From assembly GCA_015143295.1 (NCBI GenBank), contig CM026574.1:16556938-16620937 (forward strand): DNA of 64,000 bases, in the 5' to 3' direction. The DNA comes from Tetracentron sinense (Eukaryota > Streptophyta > Magnoliopsida > Trochodendrales > Trochodendraceae). Below, one piece after another: positions 33,550 to 45,552 of the stretch (its first letter is position 1; each line of letters opens with the position of its first letter). The notes below the pieces were generated by a model. It ran no database searches, had not been told where the DNA came from, and worked only from the letters and a program-made list of their open reading frames with translations. Position numbers and translations under genes: made by a program.

Positions 33550-35050
33550 TGATGCAGACATCGAAGCATCAAGTGTGCAAGTTGGAGGAGGAGAGCTCCT
33601 ACACATGTTTTCTTGTGGATGGACGACATGTACATGGGGTTGGTTCGAGCTTTTGATGTGTGATTCGGAGCGTTGAAGGCCTCATTTGCACATAGGATTC
33701 ATCATGAAAACCCCACATTGGGAAGATGTGCACATGGGAAGAATTTAGCATGTCTTCTTTAGGTTAGGATTTAATTTGGGCTTTTATAAGGTCCAAATAG
33801 GGCCCTAGGTATGATACTAGTGAGTTATATTTTTAGTTTAAGTAATTGAGGGTATTTTAGTCTTATTACATGTTATTAGGTTTTAATCTTGGCCACCGAT
33901 TAGTTTAATGGCCTAGATTTCATAGGAGGTTTTAAAAACCTCTATAAATAGTTGTAGTCTCTTTTCTAAAATTCAGAATTTTTATGAATGAAATATGAAA
34001 GCTTTTTGGCTTTTAGAATCTCCTGTGATGAGAATGGTGTGATGCCAATCTTGGAGTTATTCCAAGGTAATCTTCTCTATCTTTTCTTCCTTTCTTCTTC
34101 TCTTTGTTTATCTTTTTTATTTTCTGTTTTCTTGTTTCCCTTGCAAAAGCCTAATTCTCAAAACCCTAAATCTCCTCTCGTCTTTTACTTTCTTCTTTAT
34201 TTTTTGTTTTCTTACCAAAACCCTAATCACACCTAAACCCTAGAACCATTCCCCAGCCTCTGCCATCATAGATGCACTCCCAGGCTGACTGTAACAGCCT
34301 CTATTTTCATTCCCCACACCAGTCCAACAGCCTATACAGTCCCGCCATTGCTGCCGCACCTGTTCCCAGTCATTGTGGCTGCTGTAGCATTCCCCAACCT
34401 TTCCCTATTGCTGTCCCAGGCCTATATATTCCATTGTTTACTGTTGTGGACCTTATTACCCATACCCTATTGCTGTTACAGCAATCCTACCCTATCTCTA
34501 TTGCATCCTCATCATTCTCATCATCTTGAAACCCTAAAACAGTAATACCCTAGACCCTAACTCAATCCCAAACCATAAATCAACGACCTTTCATCAACCT
34601 AACCTATATATTGAAGACTCTTGATTACTTTGCTACTGGTTTTGTGATTCGCAATTCATCATTAATTGAAATCAGCCCCACATTCATATTTCACCCATAA
34701 CCATCATTGAGCCTAAAGGACCTTTTTTGAAACCCTTTAGCTGGACAAATAATTTCATTGAGTATTGGACTTTAACCCTAAGCTACTGGAAGTTCCTACT
34801 TCCAAACGATCGCTGAATCAAGTCTAAAATTCATTACTGCAGGATTGTGATTGACTTAGGTTATTTACTTACTCTCTTTTGACTTTTTTTATTGTAATTG
34901 TGGAATTCTTAGTTTTTATCATTTTCTTTATTACTGTAATTCAATTTTGTTCTCTCAATCATATCATCATAGGTTTATTGCATTGTCTTGCATCACAATG
35001 GGTAGAGGGTCAATCAGGTAACTACTTTCAAGTTCGGATTTCAGTGGTTT
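33550..35050 (+). mobile_element. Probable LTR-retrotransposon-derived sequence
   Basis: The layout resembles a plant LTR. A TATA-like ctataaatag lies at about 33940, then a transcribed-looking stretch with aatgaaatatgaaag, then T- and C-rich sequence to about 34880. No TG...CA pair, primer-binding site or polyprotein motif could be established. Several cctaaaccct-like phrases occur around 34150-34560. The open frames at 33988 and 34272 show no domain. Confidence 0.3.
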
Positions 35051-35699
35051 TGGGTTGACTCATTACAACCTGAAGAGCTATTGGTTTGGCTGGGGTCGGT
35101 AAGTCACAACCTGTCATTTGACCCAAGCTCATACAAATGCTAAATGCTTGAAATTCAGTTCCGTTCGAAGGGTTTTATGAAGAGAGAATCTCATCTTTTG
35201 TTAGGCATTTATATGTTCAAGAAGATTTTATTGGATACTAATGTGCTTCAATATGTAGATATAGATGCTGACCTCGAAGAAGCTTACAAGGAAGAAGGTT
35301 TTTGTTTCCCTTCTTTTTTCTTCTCCTTACATGGAATAAGCTCACATTAGTTCTATGAAGCGCTGATATAAGAAGAAAGAAGGGGGGGCGGGGGGGAAGA
35401 TGACTTTTTTTTCTTCTTCAAATATTGGATTATTGGTATGCCCTATTTAACTTTAAAACAGCAGGTGTATTATTGGATGAGGCATGGAGGTTTGTGATTG
35501 CTTTTTCCGATCCAAATGTTTCATTTAGGTTTGTTGGGTAATTTTCTGTTACCAAAGTTATAGTACAAGGTCGTTCTGTCGATCAAATTGGGACAATTGA
35601 AATCAACAAACCCAATGAACCAATTAATGGAGAGGTGTCGGCACCTGAGCTCCTTTAAACTATGAAAATGGAGGTACTGAAAATAAAGAAATCATCTAA

Positions 35700-36250
35700 A
35701 GGCAGGTGATGTATGCAAAATGTGGAAGTATATGATGTTTGGGGACTCTTTCACACCATGATTGAAAGAACTTTCGTCTCTTGGTTAACTATGTTTGCAA
35801 TGTATGCTTTGAATGTAGAATCAAAGAAGACTAGGGTTTTTCTGTCGCAGATAGTGAAGTTGGGATTGAAACTGAACCATGCAACATTCCTAGCCATTCT
35901 TAAAGCATGCAACTCACACAGGTTTCCTCAAGAAAGGCTGGAAGTTTTTCAATTTGATGAGTGGTGTATAAAATAAGCCTTAGATAAGAAATATCTGTCT
36001 GTATGGTGGATCTTTTCAGAAAAGAGGAAAGTGTATGCCTTTCAAACCTGTGCAGGCATATGGGGTGCTCTATTTGGGGTTTGCATGATTCTCTGTGACA
36101 TTATTCATTGCTGAGTATGTGGTCCATTGTATTTTCGAGCTTGAGTTCATGTTATTTTATGTGGCAGTGGCTGACATCTATGCAGCAAAAGGGTAGTTGC
36201 TGGGGCATTGTGAAGATACTGGCAGTGATGAATTGCAACAGTAAGGAAAT
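35700..36250 (+). pseudogene. PPR (PLS-class, E-motif) pseudogene fragment
   Basis: Starts with MYAKCGSI at 35709, immediately frame-shifted. It continues in another frame as DVWGLFHTMIERTFVSWLTM and LSQIVKLGLKLNHATFLAIL, then KACNSH. These are the consecutive repeats of a plant PLS-type pentatricopeptide protein. From about 36033 the E-motif is readable across frames (PFKPCAGIWGALFG, then AEYVV and YVAVADIYAAKG). At least three frame breaks and stops occur and the N-terminal repeats are missing. Intact PPR-E/DYW proteins bind organelle RNA, mainly in RNA editing; this copy is dead. Short length and lack of upstream repeats suggest a truncated duplicate. Confidence 0.8.
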
Positions 36251-36299
36251 CGGCGGGTCACAGCTTTTTAAATTGAATGGGAAGCTTGTGCATTAAGAG

Positions 36300-37970
36300 T
36301 CGAATATAGGTGTTACTCTGGAGGCTTACTGTTATTTCAAGGATGATATGGTTTGGATTTCTAGTTGAAGGAAGTAGGATTCAGTTCCTTGTCAGAGGGC
36401 ATCCTCGAACGTGAACTTGAGTGAAGGTACAGGATTTGCTGATGGTGTTAACAGGAGGGATTCTGCACAGCATCACATTCTGCCAAGCATCTTGACTACA
36501 ACTGTTGGAAGTTTTGTAATCAGCTACATTTTTAACAAAATGGGGAGGAATGGATATCATCTTTTGGCATTCTGACATCATACAAAATTTGGTCTTGAGG
36601 AATGGACATTATCTTATGGCATGCTGACATCATACAAAACTTGGTCTTCTCGCCATCACCGGAATGAGCAAGTATTTCAACTCCTTCCAGCAGTAAATTG
36701 GAGGTAAAAGCTTGTTACAGGATTCATCTAGGAGGGCTATTTTTAAAAAACTCTCAAACATGGAAAATTAAATGTAAGAACTAAAGTAGGAATTGATTGA
36801 TAAATTGAGTTTCTACACCAATCCTTTTACATGCGTTGTACTCCATTCCCAGTTTTTATTGTGTACTGTCAAAATTCAAGAGCTTTTATGTGATTTATAA
36901 TTAATAAGGAAAGTTGTGTAACCTGTCTATGCATATTATATTCTGAGATTAGGCCATATTTTTGGTTTAGTACTATTTGCAATCTTTCTTCTATCAAATA
37001 TCCATAATACTTCTCAAATAGACCAGCAATATACACCATCTTCTTTCTTTTTTACTCTTTTAATATATAGATATAGATTTAGCAATATATTATCATTTGT
37101 AGAAGTTTCTCTCATTAGTTATTGAGCTCTTAATGTATTTTAGTTTGGTGCTTGCGCTTTATTTCCATTGATAAACATTACACAATTTTTTTTTAATTCA
37201 GCTAAATGTTGAAGTGTAGTTTAAATGCCCCTGGACAGATGCTGAGAGATAGGTATCACACTATTGTGAGCTATTTATCATATTTTGTTACTTGTTGGTG
37301 CTTCTATTCTTGTTTCGTTTCACTTTGCTTTCGGTGGAAATCGAGAAAGCTGTCAGCCTCGTTTAATCTTTCCAAGCACTTGAATGGCGTTCTCTCTTGG
37401 AGCTTCTTCTTTTGTATGGTTTTCTCCATCCCTTCTCTGTTTTGACCTTTATGTACTTAGTTGTGGACTGCACATCGTCTTCCAAACGAAGCCCTTTTTT
37501 CACATTTCCAGGGGATGAACAATATTGTATTACTTAGACACCCTATTTTACACTCAGATGTCCTAAGTTTAAATATGAAGGTAAGTTCATCAAAAGTTAA
37601 CCAGATATTGAAGGAGGTCTAGGGATTAAAATCTTAGGGTGGAGAACTCTCACACAACTCAAATACTAACATTGACATTGACCACCAAGTAGATAAGTGA
37701 TGTCTCAGACCAAAAAATAGAAAAAGAATGGAGCTACAGTCAAATAAAAAATTAAGTAATTAACCATAGTTTGACTACATACTCCACTCATACATAGAAA
37801 GAGGAGTTCCACATTTTTTTGTTGTTCAAGAGCTCCCCATCAAAACAACGTTCTTTGTTTTGAAATTAAATATGAAGGGGAGCTATCTGCTTTGCAAAGT
37901 TCCATGTTTTGTGTGTGTAATAGATAGGGCATGCATTAAAATTAAAGTTGACTTATAACTGCATGGCGCC
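36300..37970. other. Intergenic DNA without recognised features
   Basis: A phrase gaatggacattatcttttggcat is locally duplicated at about 36548 and 36600. No coding domain, RNA gene or element ends were recognised. The 79-codon frame at 37206 has no identifiable domain. Confidence 0.45.
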
Positions 37971-37974
37971 CCAT

Positions 37975-40451
37975 TCATACCATGGTAATAAATATCATTG
38001 AAACCTTTGTGAAACGGTAATACCCAAACCGATATGAGCTACCTTAAAAATTATTATATAATGTTTGACGCTATATTACATGAGTCAGACTATGAGTTCT
38101 CCCAAGCATACTCCCAAATAGTAACCCTTTAATTCAAATAATTAAGGATCAAGATTAGAGCTGATGTGACTTTAGAAAATAAAAAAATAAATCAATTCCC
38201 AAACTACCCTTATATACAAACCTTACAAATATTCCTTCATTTAATGTTTTACTTAATTTTTCCAAACTACCCCTTTCTCATCTATAATCAACCAAATTAT
38301 TTTTTTCTCATCTACAATCTATTAAAAGTTATAAATTCTCAAACTACCCTTAAGACAAAACTTTGATTTAATGTTCTACTTAATTCCCAAACTACCATTT
38401 TCTCATCTACTCCTTTTGACACTCCATAACTGTGGTTAAAATTCACTCACCTCAAACTATCCCTTTCTCATCAATGGCACCAACAAGTTAACACATGTCC
38501 CTTTAACAATCCTTAACTGTGGTTAAAATTCACTCACTTCTAGGGTTCCCCAGTCGCTCTCCCCCACCCCTCTCTCATGTGCATTGAACTGTACACACAC
38601 GTGCAACGCGCATGCCTTCTGCTAGTATATATATATTATCTCACATCTTTTGAAATTTTTATTTATTCCCCCCCCCCAAACTAAATATAATCAGTCTATC
38701 TTATTTTTTAGATACAAAACCAAATATACATTATGAATCGATAATTTGATTTTTTTTTTTTTTTTTGTGTTGGAGGGTGTCCCAAACCCTTCAAGGCAAG
38801 GACCAGTCCCTTCGGGTATCCGCATTGACTCACTCGGAATTTTCCCTACAGACAATAGGGTAAACAATTTGGATCATCACAACCACTTTAGGAGAAAAAA
38901 TCAGTTCGGGGCTCTGGGCTTTTTGACTAGATAAGATTTCTCAACTATTTTTTATTTGGTATATAGTTAATGCATATTAGCAAGTTTAGAACTTAGATTC
39001 ATAGATTTCAAATGAAATAAGCGAATTTATGATGATTTGAGTATACATTTTTCATTTTTATCTCATTGTGTTAATTAAACTTGATAAATTAATATTTATA
39101 TGCATAATATGCATTTAGTGTCAACACTTATGTTTGTTTATTAAATTTTAATAATTTTTCCTTTATTTTACACCTTTAAAAAAATATTGTCAACCAAATG
39201 GTGGGGGTTTATGGTCCGTAGCTTGTAGGTTTCAATCAGACCTGTTACGTAAATCGAAGCCGTTTATTTAAAATATTGATTCATACACAAACACAAATAC
39301 ACAAACACAAGAAAGAAGACCTCCACTTTGATTGCATGCCCTACAAACACGACAAAATATGGTACTCTGTATAACTTTTGATGCAGTGCGCTTCCCCATC
39401 AGAACAATACTTTTTTGTTTTCAGCTCTAGAATTGCTGAATTTCATTTCAACAATGCTTTGAAGTATTACCATTAGCCATAGAAGAATGCTAGAGACTAA
39501 GCATGGTTCTATTAGAGTTGTACAGACTACAGAGCATGTGGTGCCGAGAGGTGTGTCTTAGTACACACTTCATGGGGCCTTTAGGATGATCGAGGAAACC
39601 CTAACTAAACCCCTAATTTTTTCTTGGAGGGCCCTCAGATCTAAAATATGAACTTGTGACTTGTTATAATTGATACTATCATTGGTCAGAGTGGTTCTTC
39701 TGTCATCTTGATAGAGATAGTTCTACTTTGTTGGATATTCATTCTACTATCTTGATCACAGAATTATAGTTGTTAAAGGTGTCATCTAGGCAATCAAGCC
39801 CTCTATTGGGCTAAGGTAATTTGCCACCTAGGCAGTCATTATTAAATATATCATATTTATAATATTATTATTATTTATGGGTATAAAAATATATTTTATT
39901 TGAATATGATAGTTTGGTCAACAAAAAACATGTTATTTTATGTTCTTCTCATGTCTTTTACCATATAATATGTTAGAATATTTATATCCAATAAAAAAAA
40001 GTTTGTAGGAAAAAGAAAAAAAAAAAAGACGAATGGTGTCAATTATGTTTCCCTTATGTTAACTTGTCATCTATCGTGCTCAATGGGTGAACTAATTGGT
40101 TTCTTTCTCTTAGTGTGTGTAAATCGCATGGTCTGCTCTGTTTTTTGCATGGTTGTCATAAAGTTGGGATCAATAACAAATTTTTTTTTGCAAATGTCTT
40201 AAATTCCCTCTAGTGCCTCAAAACTATCATAGACTCATCTTTCATGAAGTTTTTAATAATTTAAATAAGTGTAGACCTCATAATTTATATTACTTATTAT
40301 ATTTTTTTGGCATAATCGAGAAGAAGAAATGAGAGTAAGAGGTACGGCTTCTCCCTATCTCCTCCTCTTTTCTTTCTATCCTTTATTCGACAGTCACATT
40401 GATCATTGATGTTAAGCTATTTCTTTTTTAAATTTCTTTAGTCAGTCCTAG

Positions 40452-40482
<31 letters not shown>

Positions 40483-40550
40483 TAACTGTTATTGAAACTA
40501 TATTTTATCCCCTACAGCCCCCCTCTCTCTCTCCCTCATTTTGATAATTA
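37975..40550. repeat. Dispersed repeat family, copy 2 (longest)
   Basis: 38627-40550 is closely similar to 51592-53497 over about 1.9 kb. Parts of 37975-39290 also match the diverged copy at 11970-12600. Contents include a T-run followed by ggagggtgtcccaaaccctt, taatgcatattagcaag and a terminal (CT)n tract. At the right end the 37-bp phrase ttgaaactatattttatcccctacag is repeated three times in tandem (40480-40630). No transposase, reverse transcriptase or terminal repeats were recognised, so it is unclassified. Confidence 0.8.
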
Positions 40551-40627
40551 TTGAAACTATATTTTATCCCCTACAGTCCCCCTCTCTCTCTTGTTTAACT
40601 ATTATTGAAACTATATTTTATCCCCTA

Positions 40628-40665
<38 letters not shown>

Positions 40666-41112
40666 GCGTGCATCGAGTAATTGTTGTACTGCAAGATCTA
40701 TTTCAGCTTCGATACAATGGTGTTCTTCATAGTCATCCACCCAGATGAATGAATTGTGATGATCATAATGAAATTTAAATATTATTAGTTTACAATTTTT
40801 GATATAATATTGAATTTTTATTCATATTAATCAACACATTTATATACCTGACCAAGTGGGCACTGAAAAAACCAACGACAGTAGTTTTTTTTTCATCTTA
40901 GTCATTAACAATTTCATGTATCCCCTATCACAATAACACCTTGGACCTTGTATATTTCATGTCATGCCTAGAAATAATATTTAAAAACATCAATTCATTC
41001 AACTATATGTAAATTAAAAAGTCTATGCAAAACGTTAACAATGTTTATCAATGTATCATCCTGTCACACACAAATTTATAGAAAATATTAAAATGAAAAT
41101 TTAAACAACGTC

Positions 41113-43879
41113 TGTAAGCACCCAATTTTTATACCCTGTGAATCACAACCATCCCCTAGGTAGGTCCTAAAACCCGAGAACCAAAACCCCTGGGTTCAAA
41201 GCCCATTACTATTAGGAAAACCCTAAACCTAGCTAAACCCTAGGTAAGCCCTAGACCTGGCCCTAGTTTAAACCCTAGCCAAGCCTAGGTACAACCCTCT
41301 TGGGCTCAAGGCTCATCACCATCAGACATATCCTAAACCCCAAGCAAACCCTAGGCTAACCCTAGGTCTAACCCTAGGTGAGCCCTAGAACCAACCCTAG
41401 GCCTAACCCTACCCTAAGCCCTAGCAAAACCTAGGTTTAAGCCCTCATGGGCTCAAGGCCCGTTTACAATCCAAAACACTAAAATCCTAAAGCCCAAGCC
41501 TTTGGGGGCCCAAAAAAGGGCCCACCAACACCTAGGGGTCCACTAGAGTGGGGCCCACAACCCACCAATTCAAAATTTAGGCGGGAAAATGCCACAAGAG
41601 GCAAGCTTATCCTCAACTCGGCCCAAGTATGTGAGGGCCTGGCCCTAAATAGCAAAAGGCCCTCGGTGTCAGTAATCGAATTACCGACACCCCAAAAACC
41701 TCAGCTTTGAGAATGGTGGTAATTCGATTACCGCAATTCCTGGAAAACCTGCAATAGCATATCAGGCTCCCCCTGTTGCCACCTGGGCACCTTGGGTCCT
41801 CCCCTAGTGGTGCCTTTCGATCTTTTTAACGCCTAAAATACCCCTGAGGGCCTCTCCCCTGTTTCTATAAATCCTAAGCCATCCCCCTTAGTTCTGGACG
41901 CCTCTAATCATCTGCCTCAAACCCTTGCCCAACTGTGTCCAGCCTACTGCCCATCCACTCCAAGCTCCTGTCTGCCACCTGAGACCCCACTAGGCCCCTA
42001 GGAGTGGTCTCAAACCTCACCTAAAGCCTACCACCTCGAAGGTTTCCGCAGCAGCAGCACCACCTGGGCGTACAGAGGGTATTCCCCTCCCCTACTGTCT
42101 CTTCTTTTTACAGCCACTATAAGGGACCCCTGGTCCTACTCCAGGGGTCCCATTTATCATTTCGTTTTCTTCGTTTAGTTTAATAACCAAGCATAGGGTC
42201 TCTTCTATCTTTTTCATAGATATGAAGAAGAAATCTTGAGGTTTAACTTGGGTTCACACCCTCACAGTATGCATGGCCACCCCTTTTAGGGTCTAGGGGT
42301 CTCTCAAGCAATGAGGAAGCCCCTAGGTCCTTGCTCGTGCAACCCCTGTAGGGGAAATTTTTTTTTTTGAAACCTGCAAAATGTCGGCAATAGTAGTGCC
42401 GACATTATGAACCCCCTTTGTATTTCACCTAGTTAACCATGGTTAGTCAAGCCCTGGTCAGTTCCAGGGCCATGGTTAGGTACTTCAGACCTTAGGCCAT
42501 CCCTCTGCAAAAACCAGACCCTAACCATGTATCTAACCATGGTTAGTTTGTTTCCAAACTCAGGGTATCAGACTGTCGGCAGTCTGATTACCGACAATAT
42601 GAGCCTATTTTTGCACTGCCTTTGGGCCCCTATGGGGCCCACATACCTCAATTTCATGGGTCCACTCCAAGCCCATTAGAGAGCCCTCATACCCCTCTAC
42701 ATCCCTACAAAATTTCAGACTCAGGGACTAAGCCTAACCATAGTTAGCAAGGCCCCAAACCCTGGTAAATATTTTGTTCAGGCTGTCGGTGATCCTATTA
42801 CCGACAGCACAATGTTTGTTTTTGCATACTTTGGCCTCCTGTGGAGCCCATACCTGAGTTCTTCTGGGCCTGAGACCAAGCCCATTGGAAAGCCTGGACT
42901 TTAGGCTACCTGACCTTGGTTTCATTTTCCCCAGGGATGATCCCTAACTCCAGTTACGACCCCACAAACTAGGGTTAAAAGTTTACTAAACTGGAGGTAA
43001 TTCGATTACCTCCATTCTGTAAATTTTTAATTTTGGGCTTTGTGCAGGGCCCAAACCTGGTAGGAGGCCATTCTAGGCCCTGTCATACCCTTTGGGCCCA
43101 CTTTTGACCTACCATGACCCTTAACCATGGTTAAACGACCCCCAATTAACTTTTAACCATGGTTAAGCACCACTTAACTCCACAAAATTTTGGAAAAATC
43201 CCTAAAAATCCAAAAAAATAGAAAAGACCAAAAAATAAATTTTTTGACCTTTTTAACCATGGTTAACACCCTTAACCATGGTTAACTCCCTTTTAACCCT
43301 GGTTAGCAACCCTAACCCTGGGTTAACACACCCTTTGCCTCCGGGCTCTTGGCTTACTGAGCTTCAACCCTAGTCTACCGGACTATACCTCGGCCTACCG
43401 GGCCCTTACTTTGCACATTGACCAACCCCGGTCAAGCAAAACTCTAATCTACCGGATTAGGCCCATTAGCCACATTTTGGTGCACACACACACATCCCCT
43501 TGCCTTAGCACGGACTCAAGTGCTAGAACTATGCTCGGTCTGATCTCACCCCTAATGTGAGTACGTAGGCCACCCAACACGGGTTCGACCCTAGTTAGCT
43601 TTTTACTTTCTTCCGGTTAGTATGAACTTAAATACTTAGGCATTTGATTAATCTTGACATTTATTTTGGCTTAAACCTAGCAAGTAGGGAAACACCATGT
43701 GTGGAAGTGTCGGGGTGCCTAACCACTTCCCTGAACTTAACCGAACCTCTTACCTCGATCTTTGATCGTAGACCAAGTCCTAACCCACCATTTCTCGGGG
43801 ACTTATCCCTTCTGAATGAATAAGTGATGACTCTAATCCCGTGAGTTTAATTTTAGGGTTCCCGAAACCTATGCTCACA
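41113..43879. mobile_element. Solo-LTR-like insertion, 2.77 kb, with spaced palindromes
   Basis: Begins TGTAAGCACCC and ends TATGCTCACA, with inverted ends TGTAAGCA/TGTGAGCA. The 5-bp flanks acgtc (41108-41112) and acatc (43880-43884) differ at one base, and Harbinger copy 2 shows the empty site. No second LTR or polyprotein exists, so a solo LTR is the simplest reading. The left third is rich in degenerate cctaaaccctagg, resembling telomere-type repeats. The rest carries six palindromes of the type GTCGGTAAT...ATTACCGAC and about nine ttaaccatggttaa palindromes. Confidence 0.75.
41665..43013. repeat. Six hairpin palindromes of the GTCGGTAAT/ATTACCGAC type
   Basis: Located at 41665-41691, 41716-41733, 42380-42407, 42574-42596, 42782-42808 and 42993-43013. 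Arms are 6-12 bp with small spacers. The last four start 194, 208 and 211 bp apart and sit in diverged repeats of about 200 bp that also share tgggcccatac- and taaccatggttag-like phrases. The arm sequence changes while complementarity is kept (for example ggaggtaat/attacctcc against ctgtcggt/accgacag). Confidence 0.8.
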
Positions 43880-43884
43880 ACATC

Positions 43885-45180
43885 ATTGTACAAAAATGAA
43901 TACACATCTCAATCTCCTGTAACACCATAATGCGTAGCTAGAGCATTTGCAATTTCATCCCTAACGCGTGCAATTTCTTCTCGACCTTGTGTTGTGTCCA
44001 TCTCTACAACCGTTGAGGGACCTACATCATTGATAGTTGTGTCTTCATTGTTACAATCATCTCTTCATCACCATAAGCAAGAAAATCTCTATCATGTTGT
44101 GTTTGCGATTTGATGATATTTTGAATAGTCCATGCAGCAAGAACAATACATTTTTGTGCGTGGAATGAGTACGATGACATTTGTGTCAAGATAGGGAATC
44201 GAGATTTTAAAATGCCAAAACATTTCTCAATAATATTTCTCAATGATGAGTGATGATAATTAAACAACTCCTTCCCTCGTGGTTGTCGAGTACCCCCCCT
44301 ATACTCTTGTAGGTGATATCGCTCTCTACGATAAGACATCAGATAACCTGGCATGCTGGTGTAGCCTGAGTCGACCACATAATATTTACCTGAAATAAAA
44401 AAAAATCTAAGAAAATCACTGATATCAATGATATATATATATATATATATATCTTTCAAACATTGTTACTTGTAGGGGGTGGGGAAATTCCAATTCTGGT
44501 CTTGTTATGATTTCCGCAGAAACACGTGAATCATTTACAATTCCTTCCCAATCGGCATACACGAATGTGAAACCCATATCGAAAAAACATGTACATAAGA
44601 CATTTTGAGTAACGGTTGTCTTCCTCCCTCGATAAGGAATCTGATTCTTAGTAGGGACAGATGCACTTACATGTGTGTCGTCTATTGCCCCTATACAATC
44701 CTTAAAAATGAAAAAATAAATTGTAATCATTTAAAGAAACACTTCATGTATAAATAAAATCTGTAAATTATTTTTTACCTTAAACCAAGGAAGGTATTTT
44801 GAACGGTTAAGAATTTGTGGTGGAGTTTCATTAAAATCTGGGGACATATTAGCTCTTTTCCCAAATTTGCAATGGCTTCAAAACTCTTTTGAAATGACAG
44901 CTATTCGAATCCTTCAAAATATTTCTAATTCTCATAGTTTGACATAAACTTTGGAATACGTGTTTTTCTATCTGAAACAAATCGTAATATCTATATGGAT
45001 ATCCGGTAAGTGCCGTATGAACAAATTCCGATCCTGTCTCACTACGGTTCCTAATTGGTTTTTGGATGATGCGCTTATTCAGTTCATGAAATATAAGTAG
45101 AAACAAAAAGTCATTATCAGACTCTTTAGTATCTGAATTTGACTCTTGGCACGGTTTGAATCTGACTCTTCACTATTTGG
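43885..45180 (-). pseudogene. PIF/Harbinger transposase (DDE_Tnp_4 type), copy 1
   Basis: HARBI1-like transposase readable in several frames on the minus strand. 45106-44849 gives the N-terminal helix-turn-helix region. 44730-44460 gives DCIGAIDDTHVSASVP, with the first catalytic aspartate. 44393-44030 gives YYVVDSGYTSMPGYL (second aspartate) and NIIEKCFGILKSRFPIL (catalytic glutamate). The DDE triad residues are all present. Between the first two parts lies a (TA)n-containing gap that may be an intron, though the frames do not join cleanly. Frameshifts in the N-terminal part make it a pseudogene. Confidence 0.85.
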
Positions 45181-45552
45181 ATCTGACTCCAATCTATCTA
45201 GATCCATATTATCTGAACATAGTATATAAGCATAATATATCAACATCAAAAATTAATATGACATCCCAAGACTAAAGTCGCATCATTACAAAATAATAAT
45301 TGCAACTAGTCAATCCATAACAACTACAAAGTTGTAAAGTAGCAAATCAAACCAGAGAAATCCTCAAATAACAACTAATATAATATGTAGCAAACAAAGT
45401 TTTAAAGTAGCAAACAAACACAATATCCTTAAACAACAAGGTTAAAACAGATTTAAAACATCCCAATGAAAAAGTTATATGCTTTCTCAGCACTAGAGTG
45501 TCATTCTAAACTCCTTAACAAGAAGAGTTTCTGGCTTGTTTCATAAAAAGTT

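Noticed and set aside
33403..33560. Possible secreted peptide: short ORF with signal-like start MKVFIAPVFLVLLFFDA
   Set aside because: Only two cysteines follow, no intron or TATA box supports it, and it overlaps probable LTR-derived DNA.
34272..34529. 85-codon frame rich in S, P and C
   Set aside because: No domain; the region looks LTR-derived and the overlapping frame is equally open.
37206..37445. 79-codon frame with hydrophobic stretches
   Set aside because: No recognisable family, T-rich DNA gives F/S/C-rich products by chance, and no gene context.
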